Assembly: GCA_964249755.1 (NCBI GenBank)
Contig: CAXUDB010000001.1
Location: forward strand, 1,992,133-2,056,132
DNA length: 64,000 nt
Direction of reading: 5' to 3'
Source of the DNA: Ilyomonas sp964249755
GTDB lineage: Bacteria; Bacteroidota; Bacteroidia; Chitinophagales; Chitinophagaceae
The notes under the pieces: model-generated
The model's database searches: none
Seen by the model: only the letters and a program-made list of their open reading frames with translations
What the model was told of the DNA's origin: nothing
Shown here: positions 25,147 through 33,307 of the stretch, in pieces
How the letters are laid out: each line of letters begins with the position of its first letter
How positions within the stretch are numbered: the stretch's first letter is position 1
Program-made: the position numbers and the translations under genes

Positions 25147-26028
25147 TTATATTTTTCTAATATAAGCGGCGTTGAAAAGGGGTTGGCTTTGAGTTTGTAT
25201 TTGTCCAACACTTAACATTGCATCTGAAGTAGAAGCTCCTAGAGTGCTATATGGTTTCACTAACCGAATTGGTGTTCCATTAATATCCATTAGCATACCA
25301 CTCCATACTAGCTGGTACAGCCGCTTAAGATCGTTTTTATCATCCTCAGTTAACTCACTTAAAGCACCATAATTCATTATTGAGAACTTGTTATGCGTTC
25401 CGAAGATTTCACTTGGCCACTGAGTCTCACTAATTTTAGCAAAAAAATGTCGGAGTCCGAAAATGTGACCAATTTCATGTATAAATGTGTCTACTTGTTC
25501 TTTTTGACTCTGTGCAAATATCTTGGGATAGACTACAAATTCATGACGGCCGCCATCTGGGAAAAAAGCACTAGCTAGAACACACCCTTGAGAACTACAC
25601 TCATCTGACTGCTTCATCACTATCTCAAAATCCCAGAGATCGTCATCTTCGGTAAACTTTACAGGCGCTGCATCGCCCCAAGACAGGAGGGCATCACCGA
25701 ACAATTCACGAATTTTTTGCTTTGCAGCAGTCGGGTTTTCGAAATTGCTCATGGAACGTTGACGAAAACGCCAACGCAGTATTGTATTTTTTGTCCATAA
25801 CGGGATAAATCCTTCTGATGCATCAAGAACTATTTCGATCGGTGAGCGTCCTTGAGGAGTGGGATGTCCTAATGGTTCTGTATCACAAATGATTTGTCCT
25901 TCTTTAAGAACATGCACCTCAGATTTTTCTTGAGTTATTATATTTTCTTTTCTTATTTTGAAAACATTATTGGTTTCTTCAAAGGCTTCGTTGTTTTTGT
26001 TCTTTTTAGCTAAATTTCTCTTTGCCAT
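25147..26028 (-). CDS. Matrixin-like zinc metalloprotease, 293 aa
   Basis: The metzincin zinc site HEIGHIFGLRH is at residues 184-194, and the Met-turn SIMNYG is at 216-221, as in matrixins (MMP-like peptidases). The catalytic domain starts near residue 63 (IEIVLDASEG) with the WTKNTILRWRF strand and ends near 245. There is no signal peptide; the N-terminus is lysine-rich and hydrophilic. C48, C144 and C149 lie outside the site; a cysteine switch is not evident. The C-terminal tail of about 45 residues may be a recognition tag. It follows the two-TM protein gene by about 80 bp and precedes the GMC gene. Substrate is unknown; it may cleave a partner from the cluster. Confidence 0.85.
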   Translation of the reverse strand: MAKRNLAKKNKNNEAFEETNNVFKIRKENIITQEKSEVHVLKEGQIICDTEPLGHPTPQGRSPIEIVLDASEGFIPLWTKNTILRWRFRQRSMSNFENPTAAKQKIRELFGDALLSWGDAAPVKFTEDDDLWDFEIVMKQSDECSSQGCVLASAFFPDGGRHEFVVYPKIFAQSQKEQVDTFIHEIGHIFGLRHFFAKISETQWPSEIFGTHNKFSIMNYGALSELTEDDKNDLKRLYQLVWSGMLMDINGTPIRLVKPYSTLGASTSDAMLSVGQIQTQSQPLFNAAYIRKI

Positions 26029-26106
26029 TGTTATTTATTTAGTTGAAGTGATTTACTGGACTTTCCTTCAATTTATTCATTGATCTGTTATCTAAACTGT
26101 ATATTG

Positions 26107-26466
26107 TCAATTTCTTTTTGAAACTGGTGATGGTGCCAGTAAGCCGGCTAAAGCACCGATAGCTGCGCTTCCTATAGCTGTTAAAATGGTCGGGACACTT
26201 TTGTCGTCACTAATTTTTCCTTGTCCAATTAAAATAATGACACCCATTGTTATTGCAAGAACTATCAGTCCAAGACAACTAACAACTATCCGGTAAATCC
26301 ATACATCACTTTCAAGAGGAGAGGAGTCAGTAATTGTCTCTGCTGCTCTAACTGGATCTGTTTTGAAAGCATCTTGTAATTGAGTATTACTCAGGATGGC
26401 ATTTTTAAGGTCATTGACAGTTTGGAAATTCGTTTTCATATACATACAATTATCGTTCTTTGACAT
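26107..26466 (-). CDS. Small two-transmembrane protein with leader-like N-terminus, about 119 aa
   Basis: Starts at 26466 (MSKNDNCMYMK) or 26439 are possible. The N-terminal part LKNAILSNTQLQDAFKTDPV is a short helical module, with a D-P-x-x-A turn that resembles Nif11-like or other leader modules. It is followed by two membrane segments, VSCLGLIVLAITMGVIILIG and TILTAIGSAAIGALAGLLA. It is the first gene of the seven-gene cluster and could be the membrane anchor or the target of the downstream protease. No known family is assigned. Confidence 0.65.
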   Translation of the reverse strand: MSKNDNCMYMKTNFQTVNDLKNAILSNTQLQDAFKTDPVRAAETITDSSPLESDVWIYRIVVSCLGLIVLAITMGVIILIGQGKISDDKSVPTILTAIGSAAIGALAGLLAPSPVSKRN

Positions 26467-26506
26467 GTTCTCCCCTCGGCTCAGCGAAGCATGTCGCACA
26501 GAAACT

Positions 26507-26529
26507 AAGCGAAGTTTACAACTTCGCTT
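26507..26529. promoter_or_regulatory. Perfect 10-bp inverted repeat upstream of the seven-gene cluster
   Basis: AAGCGAAGTT and AACTTCGCTT form 10-bp arms with a 3-nt loop (TAC). It lies about 40 bp upstream of the first cluster gene on the minus strand, so it could be an operator or a hairpin in the leader. There is no T-run, so a terminator is less likely. A related AGCGAAG stretch lies at 26483. Confidence 0.45.
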
Positions 26530-26550
26530 GTCCTATCCCAAAGTCTGCGA

Positions 26551-27013
26551 CTTGTAAAACCTTCTCAACACAGCATTACACAAACACAACAAACGTTACC
26601 ACACATTGCCGCATGCACAAAATCAGATATTCACAACTTTATAATCCAAAACCAAAAGAAACCGTCATCTACCGGGGTACATCCAAATCATTCACAAAAG
26701 GTACAAATCCACTTAGCAGTAACAAAAACAAGATGACAACATAAAAATAAATATCTCTTTCAATTCTCCAAAACAAATTTGGAAAAATAAACAGCACCGC
26801 CATACCGTATTTTTCCCGTATCCCTCCCTCACCTTAAAAAGTGCTTAAACCTAAAATCACGCAAAATAAAATTACTCCTCCGCCGTCTTACCCAATGCGA
26901 ATTTCCAAAACGCTTATTTATTCGTTATGATTAACTGCTTAAAACTCCCATCCGATGTCGTCTCCGTCGCCCGCAGGTCTCACCTCGTCGGGTTTTCGTC
27001 GGGCGCACTTCCC
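26551..27013. repeat. Long dispersed repeat, copy 1
   Basis: This about 460-bp region is clearly related to 31931-32290 (copy 2) over the whole range 26641-27013 and to 37154-37320 (copy 3) over its first part. Landmarks in order are GTCATCTACCGGG, AATCATTCACAAAAGGT, TTAGCAG, AAGATGACA, TTCCAAAACAAATTTGGA, and in copies 1 and 2 also CGTCGGGTTTTCGTC. It ends where the 21-bp array of copy 1 begins. Confidence 0.75.
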
Positions 27014-27244
27014 TTTTTGTGTAACCCGGTCGGGCATAAAGGTCACTACGGCCGCTATAATTGCCATGACGGCGGGTATAAATGTCTCGTAATCGGCCTT
27101 CAACGTTTCGAAATCGGCCTAAAATGTCTCGCAGTCGGCTTTCAATGTCTCGCAGTCGGCCATAAATCTTTCGCAATCGGCTTTCAATGTGACACAGTCG
27201 GTTGTAAATGTGGGTACGGCGAACAAAAAAGTATAGAAAATCCC
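26939..27244 (-). pseudogene. Decayed heptad coiled-coil + TM small gene over the 21-bp array
   Basis: One minus-strand frame is open from 27244 to the stop at 26939-26941 except for one stop codon at 27119-27121. It reads as heptads (TLKADCERFMADCETLKADC, then ADFETLKADYETF), then a hydrophobic segment IPAVMAIIAAVVTFMP, then a basic tail with ARRKPDEVRPAGDGDDIGW. The tail is conserved at amino-acid level in repeat copy 2 (KWARRKPDVV, AGDGAEIGWGF), which supports past coding. No ATG start is present. The plus-strand open frame here (26927-27262) is a shadow of the same repeat. Confidence 0.5.
27021..27209. repeat. 21-bp tandem array, nine units (copy 1)
   Basis: Nine units of exactly 21 bp run from 27021 to 27209. 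The middle units are closest to the pattern GTCTCGCAGTCGGCCTTCAA plus T, and outer units diverge. Because 21 bp is seven codons, each unit encodes one heptad on the minus strand. The array ends about 100 bp before the gene at 27313. Confidence 0.85.
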
Positions 27245-27312
27245 TTAGAAATAGAGGGATAACAAATTTAAAATCAATTATTTAATAAAAATCAGTTTAA
27301 AACAACAGTTAT

Positions 27313-28260
27313 ATGAAAAAGTCTTCATCAAGCGCTGCACAAGCTGTTCTTATTCTCATCGCCCGCATTGCATGGGTTATGTATCAGTCATTCATTAAAA
27401 ACTTCACGGCTTTCAATGCCAAGTACACCGAGCAGTATGGCAAAGATGCCCTGGCAGAGGTCGACAAGGTCGCCGCCCTTCCTTCCGACGAAGAAATCAG
27501 GGGCGCTGTCACCAGCTATCTCAACAAGCTCAAGGCAAGCGGTCTTGCGGTTACAAACTTAACGCAGATGCTCTTTAAGTACATCGAAGATACCTTCCAG
27601 CCTTCCGATTGGGCAGCCGCCAAAAAGGAAGCCGGTTCGGCCTTGTACGCTAAGGCAGCACGTGGCCACTGGGCAAGTGTCACCAAGCTCCTGGAAGCCA
27701 ATGTAGCTTTTATCATCAAATACAAAGGCACGCTCAGCCCCGGCGGCACCGGCATGCCCGCTACCTTCCCGCCGCAGGTAGAGGAAGCCAAAGCGACGTT
27801 CGAAGCTGCCTTGCAAAGTTTCGCGCTGGCTCGCCAGAATGCAAAGCTGCAAACCGCTGCCCGCAAAGCGGCATACAAAGGCATTCGCATCGTTCTCATT
27901 GCCATGCTCAAAGATGCGCAGCGCATGTTCCGCTTCGAGCCTGCCAACAAAAAAGCCTTCACTTTTGCTGCCATCAAGCGCACCGTCGCTCCCGAAGCGT
28001 CCGGCTTGCACATCAGCATCAAAGATAGTATTACAGAGTTGGCTATCACCACGGCTCGCATTGTTATGCAGCCCGGCAATATCACGGCCGATACAAACAA
28101 TAAAGGCATTGCAATGATGAAGTTGAAAGCGGTTATGTATAATGCTACTGTTACGGCGCCGGGGTACGAAACCATTCTTCTGAATAACATACAGGTAGAG
28201 GCCGGCACCGTGCATCGCATCCGTCTGCAGGCGCAAAAAGAAGCCGCTATTGCTTCCTAA
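27313..28260 (+). CDS. Helical protein with C-terminal carboxypeptidase-regulatory-like domain, 315 aa
   Basis: The first 225 residues are helical and rich in A and K, with FIKNFTAFNAKYTEQYGKDA and repeated lysine-rich helices; there is no clear signal peptide although residues 8-22 are hydrophobic. The last 80 residues form a transthyretin-like beta-sandwich: GNITADTNNKGIAMMKLKAV, TVTAPGYETILLNNIQVEAG, RIRLQ. The gene at 37642 has the same size, order and upstream repeat family, so the two are probably related. Function is unknown. A strong terminator follows. Confidence 0.75.
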   Translation: MKKSSSSAAQAVLILIARIAWVMYQSFIKNFTAFNAKYTEQYGKDALAEVDKVAALPSDEEIRGAVTSYLNKLKASGLAVTNLTQMLFKYIEDTFQPSDWAAAKKEAGSALYAKAARGHWASVTKLLEANVAFIIKYKGTLSPGGTGMPATFPPQVEEAKATFEAALQSFALARQNAKLQTAARKAAYKGIRIVLIAMLKDAQRMFRFEPANKKAFTFAAIKRTVAPEASGLHISIKDSITELAITTARIVMQPGNITADTNNKGIAMMKLKAVMYNATVTAPGYETILLNNIQVEAGTVHRIRLQAQKEAAIAS

Positions 28261-28280
28261 ATAAAACAGGGGTATTAACC

Positions 28281-28314
28281 AAAAAGGTCGTGAGTAAATC
28301 ACGACCTTTTTTAT
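28281..28314 (+). terminator. Rho-independent terminator
   Basis: AAAAAGGTCGTGA and TCACGACCTTTTTT form a strong stem followed by a T-run, 20 bp after the stop of the gene at 27313-28260. Confidence 0.85.
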
Positions 28315-28613
28315 TTCGCATCATCCCGTCTCCGGTACGCTGCATTATAACTCTGCCATCATCTCACTACTCACAAAATTCACCCACTCGCCAAATCCAC
28401 ATCCTCCAATCCCACAAAACGCTTCAACGCATACGCGCCCTACCTGTTTGAAATATAAAAAGACGCCGAACTGTACGCATCGTTTTCCGGATTCTTCGGG
28501 GTATTAATTCTGCGGCAGGACAGGGATGGAGTACGCTCCCACCTTCTCAAACCAAACGGCACAATAGGTATACTTTCGTCGCGATATATTTTTGCAGAAC
28601 AATAGCTGGCACC
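28315..28613. other. Gene-free spacer before the serine hydrolase
   Basis: No gene is seen. A TATACTTTCG stretch near 28568 is a weak -7-like element before the start at 28614. Confidence 0.4.
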
Positions 28614-29741
28614 ATGCTCAAATTTTTATTCTTATTTCTATCCCTGGTTACGATAAAGAGTATAGCACAGCCGGCAAAAAAAGACAAGCTGTCCCTGCCA
28701 TCAAAAGCAGTACTCACCGAAGCCTTTTCAATCGATAGTATCGCGTCTCAGTTTTTGAGCGACACACATCATGTCGGGCTTTCCGTTGGTGTGTACACGA
28801 AGAACGGCATCCATACCTGGCACTACGGCAGCATCAGAAAAGAACAACACAACCCGCCAAACGACAGCACGGTGTATGAAATCGCTTCCATCACAAAATC
28901 CTTCACGGGCATCCTGCTGGCAGAAGCGGTGGTTGATCAAAAGCTGCAGCTAAACAATACCGTCACACAATGTCTTGGCGAAAGCGTTTCCAATCTGCCA
29001 AAAGAAATTGGACAACTTACCCTTCTCCAGCTTGCCAACCATACCTCCGGCTTGCCCAAAAATGTACCTCCCTTTCCCGACAATAAAACGCCCGCCAAAC
29101 TCATTACAACCTATGGCGCACCGGATAAAAAGACCTTTTTGCAAAATCTCAGCAACACGAAGCTGCTCACCACTCCTGGTACGCATTTCAGTTATTCCAA
29201 CGCCGGCACTCAGCTTCTTTCCCTTGTCTTGGAAAAAGTGTATGGTGAGAGTTATGACGAACTGGTTCAAAAGCAAATCTGCATCCCCAGCGGAATGCTT
29301 CATACGGGTTGCGCTGTGTATGATACAATCAACGCCGCGCAAGGGTATGATGGCAATGGCACACCGGTGCCCGGGCTAGAACAATGGAAACATCTTCCGG
29401 CAGCCGGTTATCTCAAATCCACCATTGCCGACATGCTCAACTACATCCGGCTGAATTTAGACGAAAGCAATCCCGCTATCGGGCTATCACATCAGCCTAC
29501 CTTCAAAAACACTGAAGAAGATAGCGCTGATATTGGCTTGTTTTGGTTCTCTAAAATTGATAATATGGGCGAAAGAAGAGTAATGCACGCCGGTGGTAGC
29601 TTCGGCACCACAAGTTATTGTGAGATCATTCCCGCAAAAGGGGTAGGAGTGATTATCATTGCAAACGATGCTTCGCCCGGCACCGAACGTGCAATAAGAA
29701 GTATGGCAACCCAAATTCTATCGAAAGATAACTTACAATAA
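28614..29741 (+). CDS. Beta-lactamase/PBP-like serine hydrolase (class C fold), secreted, 375 aa
   Basis: A signal peptide covers residues 1-18 (MLKFLFLFLSLVTIKSIA). The Ser-x-x-Lys motif is SITK at 92-95, the Tyr-Ser-Asn motif is YSN at 194-196, and a late HAGG near residue 327 replaces the KTG of true beta-lactamases. This is the serine hydrolase group of esterase, D-aminopeptidase and DD-peptidase-like enzymes (Beta-lactamase family, COG1680). Resistance activity cannot be concluded. It is a single gene, with a terminator-bearing gene before it and a spacer of 390 bp after it. Confidence 0.9.
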   Translation: MLKFLFLFLSLVTIKSIAQPAKKDKLSLPSKAVLTEAFSIDSIASQFLSDTHHVGLSVGVYTKNGIHTWHYGSIRKEQHNPPNDSTVYEIASITKSFTGILLAEAVVDQKLQLNNTVTQCLGESVSNLPKEIGQLTLLQLANHTSGLPKNVPPFPDNKTPAKLITTYGAPDKKTFLQNLSNTKLLTTPGTHFSYSNAGTQLLSLVLEKVYGESYDELVQKQICIPSGMLHTGCAVYDTINAAQGYDGNGTPVPGLEQWKHLPAAGYLKSTIADMLNYIRLNLDESNPAIGLSHQPTFKNTEEDSADIGLFWFSKIDNMGERRVMHAGGSFGTTSYCEIIPAKGVGVIIIANDASPGTERAIRSMATQILSKDNLQ

Positions 29742-30129
29742 GGCTAAGTTCTTTTCTCATCTGAACTCTCTCACCATTCTCCCTGTCCATCAAGAATCTA
29801 CCTGCTCTTCTTACTAACCCGTCGTTGATCACCCGCAACGAAGCTGTCTGCACTAAGCATACAACTGCACATATACACAACATTGGAAGCAACTTTAAGC
29901 TATAAAATCAATCTCACAGAATAACTAGAAAACATCATCTTCGGACTCAACAACAGCATTTACAAAAAACCACATTCACTTAATACATCCAACAACAAGA
30001 ATACATTTCAAAATAAAATCCATACAACGAACATCTACCCAAACGCAAACGAAACTTGACATCTCCACATCCCTATCTTTGAAACTGAATATTGCTTCCG
30101 TATTCTTGCAATACACAAACACGCTTACC
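29742..30129. other. Spacer with promoter of the glycosidase gene
   Basis: No gene is seen. Apart from the promoter at 30056-30081, the stretch is low in G on the plus strand. Confidence 0.5.
30056..30081 (+). promoter_or_regulatory. Bacteroidota-type promoter
   Basis: TTGAC at 30056-30060 and TATCTTTG at 30074-30081 match the -33 and -7 elements of the primary sigma factor of this phylum. The ATG at 30130 follows about 48 bp later. Confidence 0.65.
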
Positions 30130-31800
30130 ATGCAAAGACGACACTTTATAAAACTCACGTCCGCCGCCTCCGTAGGTCTCCTCCTTAGCCGCACCACCTA
30201 CGCCGCGGCAAATGGCACTCTGTCCCTCGCAGCGCCCAATGAAGTCTGGGTGCAATCCGGCAACAACTGGCAGCAGCTTAAAAGCACCAACACCAACCAT
30301 TTCACTCTCGAAGATTATATAGTAGATATCCCAACCAAAAACGGCGTCCTCAGCATCTATGCTACGTCACCATCCAAACCTTTAAGTGGCGTTCGCCTTC
30401 GCTGGAAGCACGATGTCGGTGTAAAAGCAGCCTTCCTCGGCGATCAGTTCGAGCGCTCCTACGGCGATCTCCAATGGCGCGCCCATCCCGACACTGCCAA
30501 ATGTCCCTGGTACATTCTCATCAGCAATGGCAGCAAAACAGCCGCTTATGGGCTGAAAACCGGCGCTAACAGCATCGCCTGGTGGAACCTTAGCGATGCC
30601 TATTTAGAGCTCACCTTAGACACGCATTCCGGCGGCAACGGTGTTAGTCTTGGCAAGCGCACCCTCCACGCTGCCGACATCATCGCCACCGAAAATAAAG
30701 ACGGTGAAAACGCCTACCACACACTCCACCGTTTCTGCGGCATGATGTGCGACAAACCGCGCCTTCCCAGACAGCCCATTTATGGCTTGAACGACTGGAA
30801 TTTTGCCTACGGCAACAACAGCTTCGACCTCATCAAGCAAACCACCGCCATGATGGCTGAGTTAGTTACTGACACCAGCAATAAACCCTTTTCCGTGATT
30901 GATGGCGGCTGGGCACAATACTCTCCACTCTTGCCAAACGATGGTGGCTGGAACGAAGATTTTTCAAAGCCCAACGATAAGTTTAAAGACATGCACCTCA
31001 TGGCAGACACCATCAAAAGTCTCGGCATGCGTCCCGGTTTGTGGATGCGCCCGCTGTGTGCCCGTCACGACGAGAAAGAAAGCTTGCTGTCGCCAAAAAT
31101 CCCCGGTAGGGATGATCCGAAAAATCCCACGCTCGATCCCACCATCCCCGACAACCTCGAGCGCATCCGCAACTATTTTAAAGTGTATAACCAATGGGGT
31201 TATCAAATGGTCAAGCACGATTTCACCAGCTATGACATATTCGGTCGCTGGGGTTTCAACATGCAGGAAAGCCTCACCTCTCCCGGATGGTCTTTTCACG
31301 ACAACTCAAAGACCAATGCAGAGATCATTCTCAATTTATACAAAACCATTCGCAAAGCTGCAACGGATAACATAACTATCATCGGTTGCAACACGGTGAG
31401 CCATTTAAGCGCCGGCATCTTCGAGCTGCAGCGCACCGGCGACGATACCAGCGGGCGCGAGTGGGAGCGCACCGTCAAGATGGGCGTCAACACCTTAGCC
31501 TTCCGCCTGCCGCAGCACGATAAGTTTTATAATGTGGATGGCGATTGTGTAGGCATCACCACAAAAATTCCCTGGTCTAAAATGAAGCAGTGGTTGCAGT
31601 TAACTTCCGAAAGCAGTTCCGCTCTGTTCATCTCCGGTCAGCCTGAAGCCATGGGTGCCGAACAAAAAGCTGCCGTAAAACAAGCTTTTGCCAAAGCTGC
31701 CAAACCGCAACCTCTTGCAGAGCCGCTCGATTGGATGACCAACCCACGCCCCGAAAAATGGAAGCTGAACGGACAAGAAGTAATGTTCGATTGGCATTGA
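30130..31800 (+). CDS. Alpha-galactosidase-like (GH27/GH36-type) glycoside hydrolase with Tat signal, 556 aa
   Basis: The start is ATG 30130, since it gives MQRRHFIKLTSAASVGLLLS, a twin-arginine signal with RRHFIK. The catalytic barrel carries IYGLNDWNFAYGNN, SVIDGGWAQY, KSLGMRPGLWMRPLCA, YQMVKHDFTSYDIFGRWGF (a D in the position of the usual nucleophile) and NTVSHLSAGIFELQRTGDD, where a second aspartate may be the acid/base. The pattern fits clan GH-D melibiases. The substrate is likely an alpha-galactoside or related sugar. It acts after export, folded, through Tat. A hairpin follows the stop. Confidence 0.8.
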   Translation: MQRRHFIKLTSAASVGLLLSRTTYAAANGTLSLAAPNEVWVQSGNNWQQLKSTNTNHFTLEDYIVDIPTKNGVLSIYATSPSKPLSGVRLRWKHDVGVKAAFLGDQFERSYGDLQWRAHPDTAKCPWYILISNGSKTAAYGLKTGANSIAWWNLSDAYLELTLDTHSGGNGVSLGKRTLHAADIIATENKDGENAYHTLHRFCGMMCDKPRLPRQPIYGLNDWNFAYGNNSFDLIKQTTAMMAELVTDTSNKPFSVIDGGWAQYSPLLPNDGGWNEDFSKPNDKFKDMHLMADTIKSLGMRPGLWMRPLCARHDEKESLLSPKIPGRDDPKNPTLDPTIPDNLERIRNYFKVYNQWGYQMVKHDFTSYDIFGRWGFNMQESLTSPGWSFHDNSKTNAEIILNLYKTIRKAATDNITIIGCNTVSHLSAGIFELQRTGDDTSGREWERTVKMGVNTLAFRLPQHDKFYNVDGDCVGITTKIPWSKMKQWLQLTSESSSALFISGQPEAMGAEQKAAVKQAFAKAAKPQPLAEPLDWMTNPRPEKWKLNGQEVMFDWH

Positions 31801-31822
31801 TGTCTTTTTCGTAATACCCCGC

Positions 31823-31854
31823 TCTCCAGAGAGTTCCATAGGACTCTCTGGAGA
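31823..31854 (+). terminator. Hairpin after the glycosidase gene
   Basis: TCTCCAGAGAGTTCC and GGACTCTCTGGAGA form a long, nearly perfect stem with a short loop, 22 bp after the stop. A T-run is lacking. Confidence 0.6.
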
Positions 31855-31930
31855 TTCAATCAAAGTCAGTTTCCGACTGATTCCATCAACACTTCAAGAA
31901 AATCAATGACACGGAAAGTTCAGGAATCAG

Positions 31931-32290
31931 TTAAATCCAAATCCAACAAGAAAAAGTCATCTACCGGGCATCCAAAACAATCATTCACAAAAGGTGCAAA
32001 TCCAATTAGCAGCAATAAAACAAGATGACACTCTAAAAAAAATCTCTTTCAAATTTCCAAAACAAATTTGGACAACATTTCAAAACCGCCACACCATAAT
32101 TTTCACGTGTTTCATCGCCCCACATTAAAAAGTTATTAAACCAAAAATCCCTTATCCGCCGCCTTATCCAAAGCAAATTTTCAAACTGCTTATTTATTGC
32201 TTATGATGAACTGCTTAAAAGCCCCATCCAATTTCGGCTCCGTCGCCCGCACATTACACCACGTCGGGTTTTCGTCTGGCCCACTTCCCT
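31931..32290. repeat. Long dispersed repeat, copy 2, with no 21-bp array and no downstream gene
   Basis: The region is colinear with 26641-27013, including GTCATCTACCGGG, AATCATTCACAAAAGG, TCTCTTTCAA, CCAAAACAAATTTGGA, GCTTATTTATT and CGTCGGGTTTTCGTC. It stops exactly where the 21-bp array begins in copy 1. On the minus strand, the end of the decayed coiled-coil gene (AGDGAEIGWGF, stop at 32215-32217) can still be read. Confidence 0.75.
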
Positions 32291-32335
32291 TGCAGCAATC
32301 GGAAAAGGTTCTTACATTTCTAAAGCTATGCTACT

Positions 32336-32914
32336 TCAAAATTGTTTGATCAATTCGTCTGCATTAGCACCTGTCACCAATCCTCCCACCACACAGGCAA
32401 AAGCCAGCAGCAAGAGCAGAACGCCTGCTACGATCATCCAGCCGGGTCGCTTCTCCCTGATTTGTAAGTGATGTGCGGAAAGATCAAGCGGTTTGCGGGT
32501 AAATATACCCAATGTCTTCTGGGGTGTTTGGTTGGCAAACGCTTCTGTAAAAGCCAGTTGGTATTGCCCGGCTGCCGCCCAAAAATGGTACACCTGAATT
32601 CGCCCGCTGGTTCCGCTGCTTACATGCATGTTTCCAAACGAACGGGCAATGCGAACGGCCTCTCCACCGGGTACTTTCTGAATGGAAATAGGTGGCATAT
32701 CAAGCGGCACCTTATTAACTTTCTTTCCTGATTGCCAGATAGCATAATCGCCGCTTTCAGGAATTAAAAACGTGGCGTGAGCTTGCGCAAAAGGCATGTC
32801 CAGCAGGATGTTAGTAGCAACAAACGTTCGTAACAATTTAAAGCCTTTAATAAACAAAAACGCACCCACCGGTACGAGGCAGAAAGAGACAATCTGTAAA
32901 GCTTGTGCGGTCAT
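32336..32914 (-). CDS. Hypothetical membrane protein, 192 aa
   Basis: There are two membrane segments: residues 7-25 (IVSFCLVPVGAFLFIKGF) and about 160-182 (MIVAGVLLLLLAFACVVGG). Between them is a beta-rich domain of about 130 residues (ATFLIPESGDYAIWQSGKK, VHVSSGTSGRIQVYHF-like) that probably faces the periplasm. No known family was recognised. It is a single gene after repeat copy 2. Confidence 0.65.
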   Translation of the reverse strand: MTAQALQIVSFCLVPVGAFLFIKGFKLLRTFVATNILLDMPFAQAHATFLIPESGDYAIWQSGKKVNKVPLDMPPISIQKVPGGEAVRIARSFGNMHVSSGTSGRIQVYHFWAAAGQYQLAFTEAFANQTPQKTLGIFTRKPLDLSAHHLQIREKRPGWMIVAGVLLLLLAFACVVGGLVTGANADELIKQF

Positions 32915-33307
32915 AGTAGTTGGTGAGAAAAGGGGTTGTAATGATTTTAATATGTCCTGGTAATCCTCTTATACTCCTTCATAAAAATGTCTGTCGCAAC
33001 TATCTTCTTGAAAAAGTATTAATACCAGTGTCTTGTTCTCAAATATAGGTAATGTGTCATTTTTAAAGGTCACCCTGTCATTCTACAAAGAATGTTTCGT
33101 TTCAGCAGAAGTCTCACCCGGCATCCGAAGCTCATCCATCATCAAAAACACTTTATCCATCGTCATCATCCATTCATTTAACTGCTCATCCGGCATTTGC
33201 CAACTTTCACATCACACTATCACATCCAGCTACTAACCTTTATCCTCCCTGTCTTCTTACCATCAAAACAAATCCGCTGCACAACTACTTTTTCTTCTCC
33301 GCATCTC
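32915..33307. other. Gene-free spacer with a short dispersed repeat
   Basis: No gene is seen. The stretch at 33124-33169 (CCGAAGCTCATCCATCATCA and following) recurs with a few mismatches at 57379-57423, also in a spacer. Confidence 0.5.

Noticed and set aside
27021..27209. CRISPR-like array
   Set aside because: Units are contiguous 21-bp tandems without spacers, and no cas gene is near.
26927..27262. Plus-strand open frame with seven-residue repeats (CLAVGFQ-like)
   Set aside because: It is the plus-strand reading of the 21-bp array; the other frames are open too, and repeat copy 2 shows amino-acid conservation only on the minus strand.
27516..28302. Two long minus-strand open frames
   Set aside because: They are antisense to the gene at 27313, which has the coherent domain order and a terminator.
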